Positions 1 to 5,772 of a DNA stretch of 6,657 nucleotides are shown here, in pieces. Under the pieces are notes generated by a model. It saw only the letters and a list, made by a program, of their open reading frames with translations, was not told the origin of the DNA and did no database searches. Location: positions 1 to 6,657 of the forward strand of contig JBGCDD010000213.1 of assembly GCA_045105075.1 (NCBI GenBank), read 5' to 3'. This DNA comes from JBGCDD01 sp045105075. GTDB lineage: Bacteria > Pseudomonadota > Alphaproteobacteria > Rhodobacterales > Rhodobacteraceae. The position numbers and the translations under genes are program-made. Every line of letters starts with the position of its first letter. Position 1 is the stretch's first letter.

Positions 1-671
1 CCCGCCATCGCCTCAAGGTACGGAAAAACCGCGCCACCGGCGATATCAGGCGCGAAATCAAGATGCATGCCCCAAGCGGCCAGAGTGGCTTTTAGATGTT
101 CACTTTCAAAGGTCTGATCGAGCCAGGCGCGCGGCGACATCATCAAGAATTGCGCCAGATCAAGGCTTGGTCCACCACCTGTTTTGCGCCACATCTTCCA
201 GCCCAAAGATGAAACGGCACGTAAATTCATCGCTGAACCCAGCACGCCAAAGATCGCTTCGGCGCGGGCCGGAAACTCTTGGGTCAGGGTTTGCCAAGCT
301 GCGGCGTCGGCTTGCGAAAACCCGCGCACCCGCGCCGTGGTCAACGCGGAATCACTGGACACGCCCATCCAGCGCCCATCTGGAAAGATCGATGCAAAGG
401 GGTGGCTGGTGGGCGCAAAGGCCAACCCGTGTTTGGCCAGTTCGGCGGCATTTTCGGTGTGACAAGCTGATCCTGCGAACAAGGACAGGTTCATCGCGGC
501 CCAGTCATGACGAAAGCCGGGCAAGGTATAAGCCCCGGTTTTCACTGCGCCGCCTGGCTCGGGCGCGGCCTCATACACGGCCACTTGCCAACCGCGCGCG
601 GCCAGGTGGCAGGCGCAGGCCAGTGAGTTGTGCCCGGCTCCGATGAACACCGCGTCTGGATTGGTTGTCAT
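1..671 (-). CDS. Phytoene-dehydrogenase-like FAD-dependent oxidoreductase, N-terminal part (runs off left edge)
   Basis: Reading the reverse strand from ATG at 671 gives an uninterrupted frame of 223 codons that leaves the window at base 1; the C-terminal half is outside. The N-terminus carries a Rossmann FAD/NAD(P) motif, GAGHNSLACA at residues 11-20, an acidic Glu34 that would bind the ribose, and the GG at 40-41 typical of the COG1233 (phytoene dehydrogenase / amine-oxidase-like) family. The segment TLPGFRHD followed by a hydrophobic stretch, and later DIAGGAVFP, also fit this family. It is clearly paralogous to the complete gene at 1583-3142, which has TLPGFHHD and LAKHGFEF where this one has TLPGFRHD and LAKHGLAF. 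It is transcribed divergently from the isatin-hydrolase-like operon, so a role in the same pathway is likely, but the substrate is unknown. The family also includes carotenoid desaturases and isomerases; no carotenoid genes are nearby. The Shine-Dalgarno sequence is weak (GGCGGA-like). Family confidence is high; function is open. Confidence 0.9.
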   Translation of the reverse strand, partial: MTTNPDAVFIGAGHNSLACACHLAARGWQVAVYEAAPEPGGAVKTGAYTLPGFRHDWAAMNLSLFAGSACHTENAAELAKHGLAFAPTSHPFASIFPDGRWMGVSSDSALTTARVRGFSQADAAAWQTLTQEFPARAEAIFGVLGSAMNLRAVSSLGWKMWRKTGGGPSLDLAQFLMMSPRAWLDQTFESEHLKATLAAWGMHLDFAPDIAGGAVFPYLEAMA

Positions 672-697
672 TAGGTCCGCCCGTCTTGCCGCACAAG

Positions 698-726
698 ATA
701 ATTGCAAATGCATGTAAATTTGTCTA
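698..726 (-). promoter_or_regulatory. Predicted promoter for the minus-strand FAD oxidoreductase
   Basis: On the reverse strand TAGACA (plus bases 721-726) lies 17 nt upstream of AATTAT (plus bases 698-703). This matches a sigma-70-type -35 at 5 of 6 and a -10 at 4 of 6 positions with ideal spacing. The element would start transcription roughly 20 nt before the ATG at 671. The palindromic patch sits in the spacer. This is a by-eye prediction only. Confidence 0.4.
701..722. promoter_or_regulatory. AT-rich palindromic patch, candidate MarR operator
   Basis: Bases 705-722 contain CAAAT, 8 nt, then ATTTG, an exact inverted repeat, and a nested ATGCAT palindrome lies at 708-713. The patch is the most AT-rich part of an otherwise GC-rich window and lies within the predicted minus-strand promoter, between the two divergent genes. 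MarR-family dimers commonly bind short AT-rich palindromes of about 16-20 bp at divergent promoters near their own operon. A marR gene is the third gene of the plus-strand operon. Binding is inferred, not shown. Confidence 0.4.
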
Positions 727-730
727 GCGT
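702..730 (+). promoter_or_regulatory. Weak candidate promoter for the plus-strand operon
   Basis: TTGCAA at 702-707 and TAGCGT at 725-730 are separated by 17 nt, matching sigma-70 boxes at 4 of 6 and 3 of 6 positions. It is the best-spaced pair I could find in the 114-bp gap, would leave a leader of about 50 nt, and would overlap both the minus-strand promoter and the palindrome. The -10 match is poor, so the true start site may differ. Confidence 0.22.
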
Positions 731-770
731 TGATTCATCATTGAACCGCGCGAGACAGCCGCGGACGACA

Positions 771-777
771 GGGAGAG
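771..777 (+). promoter_or_regulatory. Ribosome binding site deciding the hydrolase start
   Basis: GGGAGAG ends 8 nt before the ATG at 786. This supports that start over the in-frame TTG at 702, which would add 28 residues encoded by the AT-rich promoter region and has no comparable upstream purine tract. The ATG at 778 is out of frame. Confidence 0.7.
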
Positions 778-785
778 ATGGACAG

Positions 786-1577
786 ATGAGCGCAACCGAT
801 GTCATGGGCAATCTGGGGGCGATGCTCGTCTCTGGCAGTGTGGAAATTGTTGACTGCACAGGCGTTTTGGGCCCCAACACGCCGATCATCCAACTGCCGC
901 CGGATTTCGCCAAAGCCACGCCCAAGGTCGAGATCCACAAGATTTCAGAATATGACAGTGACGGGCCGTTCTTTGCATGGAACTGGATGGTACTGGGCGA
1001 ACACTCCGGCACCCATTTCGACGCGCCGCACCACTGGATCACCGGCAAGGATTACCCGGATGGGTATACCGACAAGCTTGATGTGCAACGCTTGGTGGCG
1101 CCGGTCAATGTGATCGACTGTTCGGCGCAATCCGCCGAAAACGAAGATTTTCTGCTGACAGCCGAGGGGGTGAAAGCCTGGGAAGCGGAACATGGTGAGA
1201 TTGGCGCTGGCGAGTGGGTTGTGATGCGCACCGATTGGGATTCGCGCGTGGATGATGAGGCGAAGTTCCTCAATGCCAACGAAACCGGCCCGCATTCCCC
1301 CGGCCCGACGCCCGATTGCATTGAATACATCCTCAGCAAAAAGGTCGTCGGCTGGGGCACGCAGTGTATTGGCACCGATGCGGGTCAGGCTGGCGGGATG
1401 GAACCGCCCTATCCGGCACACAACTTGCTGCACCGTGACAATTGCTTTGGCCTGGCCTCGCTCACCAATCTGGACAAATTGCCGGCCAAGGGCGCGATCC
1501 TGATTGCCGCGCCGCTCAAGATCGAAAACGGCACCGGCAGTCCGATCCGCGCGCTTGCAATGGTGCCCAAAGGCTAG
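786..1577 (+). CDS. Metal-dependent cyclase-family hydrolase, probable isatin hydrolase
   Basis: The 263-residue product belongs to the cyclase / kynurenine formamidase superfamily (PF04199). The signature HSGTHFDAPHHW at residues 73-84 supplies the expected metal ligands (His73, His77, Asp79) and a likely catalytic His82 or His83. In this fold one divalent metal, usually Mn or Zn, activates water to open an amide ring. The protein is longer than typical bacterial KynB formamidases (about 210 residues). Its overall sequence, including VVDCTG-like VDCTGVLGPNTP near the N-terminus, WNWMVLGEHSG, and IGTDAGQAGG with PAHNLLHRDN later, strongly resembles my recollection of the Labrenzia isatin hydrolase, which converts isatin to isatinate in indole-acetate breakdown. 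No signal peptide is seen, so it should be cytoplasmic. It is the first gene of the operon, 5 nt before the FAD oxidoreductase gene. Family is near certain; the isatin assignment rests on remembered similarity and on the 2-oxoacid oxidoreductase downstream. Other cyclic amides or imides remain possible. Confidence 0.88.
   Translation: MSATDVMGNLGAMLVSGSVEIVDCTGVLGPNTPIIQLPPDFAKATPKVEIHKISEYDSDGPFFAWNWMVLGEHSGTHFDAPHHWITGKDYPDGYTDKLDVQRLVAPVNVIDCSAQSAENEDFLLTAEGVKAWEAEHGEIGAGEWVVMRTDWDSRVDDEAKFLNANETGPHSPGPTPDCIEYILSKKVVGWGTQCIGTDAGQAGGMEPPYPAHNLLHRDNCFGLASLTNLDKLPAKGAILIAAPLKIENGTGSPIRALAMVPKG
1569..1573 (+). promoter_or_regulatory. Ribosome binding site inside the end of the hydrolase gene
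   Basis: AAAGG lies 9 nt before the ATG at 1583 and overlaps the last codons of the hydrolase gene. It supports starting the FAD oxidoreductase at MALDHLIIG rather than at the upstream in-frame start at 1442, whose extra 47 residues are merely an out-of-frame reading of the hydrolase gene. Confidence 0.55.
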
Positions 1578-1582
1578 GGGCG

Positions 1583-3142
1583 ATGGCGCTTGATCATCTG
1601 ATCATCGGCTCGGGCATCAATGCGTTGGTGGCCGCGGCGATGTTGTCGCGCAAAGGCGACAGCGTTCTGGTGATCGAGCGCGAAGACCGTATTGGCGGCT
1701 GTATGTACACCTCAGAACAGGTGACCTTGCCCGGCTTTCACCACGATGTGATGGCAGCTACATTTGTGTTGTTCATGACCGGCCCGGCCTTTGCGGAACT
1801 GGGCGAAGATCTGGCCAAACATGGGTTCGAATTCTGCCACACTGCGCATCCCACTGCTGTTTTGCGTCCGGATGGATCGGCGTTGGTTTTGGGCATGGAC
1901 CGCGCCGCCAATATCGCAGCATTCAATGCGCGCGCGCCGGGCGATGGCGATCAGCACGGTGCGGATGTGGGTGCCATTGAGGCAGACGCTGACTTTCTGT
2001 TTGCACTGCTTGGTCAACCGCTCTGGTCGCGCAAGGCGTTGATGCTACTGGTAAAACAAGCGTGGAAAAAGGGGTTGGGTCCGCTACGGGACTGGTTTGG
2101 TGCAGCGATGGAGCCGGGGCGCGGCTGGCTGGAAACCCGTTACACCAGTGCCGATGTGCAGGCCATTTGGGCGCCTTGGGTCCTGCATGTGGGGCTGACG
2201 CCGGAATCAAGTTATGGCGGGCAAATGGCGCGGGTGATTGCTTTTGCCCTAGAAGCCGCCGGTGCGCCGATTGTCAAAGGCGGTGCAGGGCAGGCCGCAC
2301 AAGCGTTTGGCAAGCTGATCGAGGCCAACGGCGGCACGCTGCGCACTGGGGTCGAGGCGCGCCATATCCTCAGCGCCAACGGCACCGCCATCGGTGTTGA
2401 AACCAGCAGCGGCGAGCGGATTTTGGCCAAGAACGTGATCGCCAGCACGGCGCCCGGCCAGCTTTATGATGGATTGCTCCGCGACCACCCCAAAATCGCG
2501 ACCGAAAAAAAACACCGACACGGACGCGGCAATTTTCAACTGCATTATGCGCTGGATGGCCCGGTGGACTGGGCCGCCGATGGGCTGGACGATGTTGCGC
2601 TGATCCATATGGCGGACGGCATCGACAGTGTTTCAAAGTCCTGCAACGAGGCCGAGCGGGGCATGCTGCCCGCGGTGCCAACCATTTGCGTGGGCCAGCC
2701 CAATCGGCTGGATCCGACGCGCTGCCCCGAGGGCAAAGCAATCCTGTGGCTGCAAATTCCTGACGCGCCACCGGTGATCAAAGGCGACGCGGCCGGAGAC
2801 ATCGACACGGTGCCTGAGTGGAGCGAAACCATGCGCGAGGCTTTCGCCGACCGCATCGAGACCATTCTGTCGCGCCACATCAAAAACTGGGATGCGATCA
2901 AGCTGGAGCGTCGCGCCTATTCGCCCGCTGATCTTGCCGCGATGAACATCAATCTGGTGGGCGGTGACCCGTATGGCGGCGCCTGCGCGCTGGATCAGTT
3001 TTTCGTCTGGCGCGCGGGTGTCGGACAGATCAACAACGCCACGCCGGTCAAGAACCTGTTCCACATCGGCGCCTCAACCCATCCCGGCCCGGGGCTTGGC
3101 GGCGGGTCAGGCTTCAACCTGGCCAAAGGACTGGGCGCATGA
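1583..3142 (+). CDS. Phytoene-dehydrogenase-like FAD-dependent oxidoreductase (complete)
   Basis: This 519-residue protein is a full-length member of the COG1233 phytoene dehydrogenase-like group, whose members are usually about 500-540 residues. It opens with a dinucleotide-binding motif, GSGINALVAAA at residues 9-19, with Glu32 ending the second strand and GG at 38-39. It closes with the family's FAD-contacting C-terminal segment, HPGPGLGGGSGFN, within residues 496-519. No signal peptide or membrane helix is evident. It is a paralogue of the divergent gene at 1-671, sharing the TLPGF-HD, LAKHG and HPtavl/HPfasi blocks. It starts 5 nt after the hydrolase stop and overlaps marR by ATGA. Known members desaturate, oxidise or isomerise hydrophobic or ring substrates. 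The context suggests an oxidation of an indole or oxindole intermediate, but that is inference. A run of eight A's (2505-2512, Glu-Lys-Lys codons) does not break the frame. Confidence 0.9.
   Translation: MALDHLIIGSGINALVAAAMLSRKGDSVLVIEREDRIGGCMYTSEQVTLPGFHHDVMAATFVLFMTGPAFAELGEDLAKHGFEFCHTAHPTAVLRPDGSALVLGMDRAANIAAFNARAPGDGDQHGADVGAIEADADFLFALLGQPLWSRKALMLLVKQAWKKGLGPLRDWFGAAMEPGRGWLETRYTSADVQAIWAPWVLHVGLTPESSYGGQMARVIAFALEAAGAPIVKGGAGQAAQAFGKLIEANGGTLRTGVEARHILSANGTAIGVETSSGERILAKNVIASTAPGQLYDGLLRDHPKIATEKKHRHGRGNFQLHYALDGPVDWAADGLDDVALIHMADGIDSVSKSCNEAERGMLPAVPTICVGQPNRLDPTRCPEGKAILWLQIPDAPPVIKGDAAGDIDTVPEWSETMREAFADRIETILSRHIKNWDAIKLERRAYSPADLAAMNINLVGGDPYGGACALDQFFVWRAGVGQINNATPVKNLFHIGASTHPGPGLGGGSGFNLAKGLGA
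3125..3130 (+). promoter_or_regulatory. Ribosome binding site for marR
   Basis: AAAGGA lies 8 nt before the ATG at 3139, inside the last codons of the FAD oxidoreductase gene. It supports the ATGA start/stop overlap as the real start of the regulator. Confidence 0.6.
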
Positions 3143-3618
3143 GCGCACCAGATGCGATCTCTGCCGATGCGCCGCGATTGGGCGAAATGGGGCTTGAGAA
3201 TTTTGCGCCCTACCTGATGAACCGGATTATGGGGCGTTATAACGCGGCACTGTCCTCGGAAATGGCGGCGCTGGGTTTGACCACGCCACAAATGCGCGCG
3301 CTGGCGGTTTTGTCGGTGATCAACGGCATCCTAATCCGCGAACTGGCCGTCTATGCGGTTGTGCAGCAATCCACGCTCAGCCGGGCGCTGGACACATTGG
3401 ATCAGAACGAAATGATCCGCCGCGAAACCGATGAACAAGACAGCCGCGCCACGCGTGTTTTCATCACGGATGCGGGGCGGGTGGCCTATGATCGGCTCTG
3501 GCCGCACATGTCGCAAGCCTATGACACCATGTTCAAAGGCATCGACGCGGGCGAAAAACGCGCGTTTGTCACCACGTTGCAAACCATGCTGCGCAACATT
3601 CGCAAACACGATTTCTGA
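3139..3618 (+). CDS. MarR-family transcriptional regulator
   Basis: The 159-residue product has the size and layout of a MarR dimer. An N-terminal helix (about residues 17-45) carries the dimer interface. LTTPQMRALAVL (48-59) opens the winged-helix domain, QQSTLSRALDTLDQ (76-89) is the recognition helix, and the wing runs from about 94 to 110, with Asp101 and Arg103 matching the conserved D-x-R of MarR wings followed by VFITDAGR. MarR proteins usually repress their own operon and release DNA on binding an aromatic ligand, often the pathway substrate. This gene is the third of five in the operon, overlapping the FAD oxidoreductase gene by 4 nt and ending 9 nt before iorA. Autoregulation through the palindrome at 701-722 is therefore a reasonable guess. 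The ligand cannot be read from sequence; isatin or an indole-derived acid would fit the neighbours. Confidence 0.92.
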   Translation: MSAPDAISADAPRLGEMGLENFAPYLMNRIMGRYNAALSSEMAALGLTTPQMRALAVLSVINGILIRELAVYAVVQQSTLSRALDTLDQNEMIRRETDEQDSRATRVFITDAGRVAYDRLWPHMSQAYDTMFKGIDAGEKRAFVTTLQTMLRNIRKHDF

Positions 3619-3627
3619 GAGGGCACA

Positions 3628-5772
3628 ATGGCGGAACGTTCGTTCAAGGCCGAGATTGAACATCTGCGCAAAGGTGACGGCGATGTGTTCACCGGCGAAG
3701 GCATTCTGGCGCTGACCAAGGCGTTGCTGGAAAACGGCGTGGGCTATGTGGGCGGATACCAAGGCGCGCCGATCAGCCATTTGATGGATGTTTTGGCCGA
3801 TGCCGAAGATCTGATGGGCGAGTTGGGCGTGCGCTTTGAGGCCAACGCGTCCGAGGCTGCGGCGGCGGCGATGTTGGCCGCCTCGGTGCATTATCCGATC
3901 CGGGGCGCGGTCACGTTCAAGGGGCCTGTTGGGGTCAATGTGGCGTCTGATGCGCTTGCCAATCTGTGTTCCAGTGGGGTGAACGGCGGCGCGCTGATCA
4001 TTGTCGGCGAAGACTACGGCGAGGGCAGTTCCATCATGCAGGAGCGCAGCCACGGGTTTGCGATGAAGTCGCAATTCTGGTTGCTGGACCCGCGTCCGAA
4101 CCTGCCCTCGATCACCAAAGCGGTGCGCGACGGGTTTGAGCTGTCCGAGGCCAGCAACACCCCCGTCATGCTGATGGTGCGCATCCGGTCCTGCCACGTG
4201 ACAGGCAGCTTTGACACGCGCGACAACGTGCCCCCGCCGTTGACAGTGAAGCAGGCGATCGCCAACCCGCAATCGGATTTCAACCGCGTTGTGCTGCCCC
4301 CGATGAGCTATGTTCACGAGCAGGACAAGGTGAAAAACCGCTGGCCAGCGGCGGAAAAGTTCATTGTTGAGAAGGGTTTGAACGAGGTCTTTGGCCCGGC
4401 TCAGGCGCCTTTGGGCATCGTGGTACAGGGCGGGATGTACAACGGTGTGATCCGCGCGCTGCAACGGCTGGGGCTGGCAGATGTGTTTGGCAAGACCGAG
4501 GTGCCGATCTATTGCCTGAACGTGACTTACCCGATTGTGCGCCATGAATTTGATGCATTTTGCGAGGGAAAAGACCACGTTTTGGTGGTGGAAGAGGGCC
4601 AGCCCGATCACATCGAACAACAGCTTGGCGCGTTTTTGTACAAGGCCGGGCGGCGCCTGAAACTCTATGGCAAAGACGTGCTGCCGATGGCGGGTGAATA
4701 CACCGGTCAGGTGATGCTGGACGGCGTGACCGCGTTTTTGAAAGCCGCCGCGCCCGAAATGCTGCCGGGAAATGTGCGCGCGCCCAATACCAAAGAACCC
4801 CAGATCCCGGACCTCAGCAAAACTGTGCCGATCCGCCCACCGGGGTTTTGCACCGGCTGCCCGGAGCGCCCGATCTTTGCAGGCATGAAGCTGGTTGAAC
4901 AGGAGATGGGCAAACACCAGATCACCGGCGACATCGGCTGCCATCTGTTTGGTGCTTTGCCCCCTTTCGAAATTGGCGGCGCAACCATGGGCTATGGGCT
5001 TGGTCCGGCGGCCAATGCGGCGTTTGATGGCGGCGGCGAGCGGCGCGCCATCTCGATGCTGGGCGATGGCGGATTCTGGCACAACGGGCTCAGCTCCTCG
5101 ATCGGGAACATGGTGTTCAACAAGTCCGACAATGTGGTGGTCATCGTTGATAACTATTACTCGGCGGCGACCGGCGGGCAGGACATTCTGTCAAGTCGCG
5201 CGCATAATGACACCAAGGCAACGAACAACCCGATTTCCGCTGCGTTAAAGGGCGTGGGCGTGGAATGGGTGCGCCAGATTGACCGCACTTATGATGTGGC
5301 CAAAGTGCGCGACACCCTGCGCGAGGCGCTGACCACTGATTTCAAAGGGCCCAAAGTCATCGTGGCCTCGTCGGAATGTATGCTGAACAAGCAACGGCGT
5401 GAGAAACCCATTCGCAACAAAGCAATCAAGGACGGGCGGCGCGTGGATGTGCCGCGATTTGGTGTCGACAGCGACATTTGCACCGGGGATCACGCTTGTA
5501 TCCGGCTGTCGGGCTGTCCGTCTTTGTCGCTGAAACGGCTGGATGATCCGCTGCGCGATGACCCAATTGCACACATTGACCAGACCTGCGTCGGCTGCGG
5601 CAATTGCGGCGAAGTGGCGGATGCGGCTGTGCTGTGCCCGTCGTTTTACCGCGCTGATGTGGTGCACAATCCGGGCGGCTTTGAACGCTGGCGCGCGGGT
5701 CTGCGCAGCGGCGTGATCACTTGGTTGCAGAACCGGCGTGATGCCAAACGTCTGCGAAGGACGGTCGCATGA
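3628..5772 (+). CDS. iorA: Indolepyruvate:ferredoxin oxidoreductase-type alpha subunit (ThDP and Fe-S)
   Basis: The 714-residue protein is a 2-oxoacid:ferredoxin oxidoreductase subunit that decarboxylates an aryl 2-oxoacid to its CoA ester and passes electrons to ferredoxin. The N-terminal pyrimidine-binding domain includes GYQGAPIS (43-50) and FEANASEAAA (70-79), with Glu76 the likely thiamine-activating acid. A CTGCPERP motif lies at 408-415. The ThDP-binding core is GDGGFWHNG (479-487), followed by VDNYYSAATGGQ with Asn509 completing the GDG...N metal site. The C-terminal ferredoxin-like domain has two cysteine sets: Cys618, Cys624 and Cys630, with Asp621 where Cys is usual, and Cys654, Cys657, Cys660 and Cys670. 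It is longer than classic archaeal IorA (about 600-640 residues). It begins 9 nt after marR, with GAGAGGG 4 nt upstream of the ATG, and overlaps iorB by ATGA. The symbol gives the family only: next to an isatin-hydrolase-like gene, isatinate may be the true substrate rather than indolepyruvate. Phenylpyruvate and phenylglyoxylate are alternatives. Confidence 0.9.
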   Translation: MAERSFKAEIEHLRKGDGDVFTGEGILALTKALLENGVGYVGGYQGAPISHLMDVLADAEDLMGELGVRFEANASEAAAAAMLAASVHYPIRGAVTFKGPVGVNVASDALANLCSSGVNGGALIIVGEDYGEGSSIMQERSHGFAMKSQFWLLDPRPNLPSITKAVRDGFELSEASNTPVMLMVRIRSCHVTGSFDTRDNVPPPLTVKQAIANPQSDFNRVVLPPMSYVHEQDKVKNRWPAAEKFIVEKGLNEVFGPAQAPLGIVVQGGMYNGVIRALQRLGLADVFGKTEVPIYCLNVTYPIVRHEFDAFCEGKDHVLVVEEGQPDHIEQQLGAFLYKAGRRLKLYGKDVLPMAGEYTGQVMLDGVTAFLKAAAPEMLPGNVRAPNTKEPQIPDLSKTVPIRPPGFCTGCPERPIFAGMKLVEQEMGKHQITGDIGCHLFGALPPFEIGGATMGYGLGPAANAAFDGGGERRAISMLGDGGFWHNGLSSSIGNMVFNKSDNVVVIVDNYYSAATGGQDILSSRAHNDTKATNNPISAALKGVGVEWVRQIDRTYDVAKVRDTLREALTTDFKGPKVIVASSECMLNKQRREKPIRNKAIKDGRRVDVPRFGVDSDICTGDHACIRLSGCPSLSLKRLDDPLRDDPIAHIDQTCVGCGNCGEVADAAVLCPSFYRADVVHNPGGFERWRAGLRSGVITWLQNRRDAKRLRRTVA
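5757..5761 (+). promoter_or_regulatory. Ribosome binding site for iorB
   Basis: AAGGA lies 7 nt before the ATG at 5769, within the last codons of iorA. It supports that start over the next in-frame ATG two codons later. Confidence 0.65.

Noticed and set aside
167..646. Plus-strand open frame opposite the left FAD gene
   Set aside because: Its product is Arg/Pro-rich low-complexity sequence, while the minus strand over the same bases encodes a clear FAD-binding protein without interruption.
945..1433. Minus-strand open frame of 162 codons opposite the hydrolase gene
   Set aside because: It is antisense to the metal-binding region of a confident gene, has no recognisable motif, and has no plausible upstream ribosome binding site.
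1592..1608. Short tandem GATCATC repeat near the start of the second FAD gene
   Set aside because: It simply encodes the DHLII strand of the Rossmann motif; two copies by chance in coding sequence.
2505..2512. Run of eight A's in the FAD oxidoreductase gene as a possible programmed frameshift or sequencing error
   Set aside because: The frame continues across it into conserved family sequence (GNFQLHYALDGP) up to the expected C-terminal FAD motif, so no shift is needed.
3600..3640. Terminator or internal promoter between marR and iorA
   Set aside because: Only 9 nt separate the genes, and no stem-loop with a T run or convincing -35/-10 pair is visible.
3331..5082. Very long open frame (583 codons) on the minus strand across marR and iorA
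   Set aside because: It lies antisense to two well-recognised genes. Its translation is rich in His, Arg, Gln and Ala with no domain, as expected from the reverse reading of GC-biased codons.
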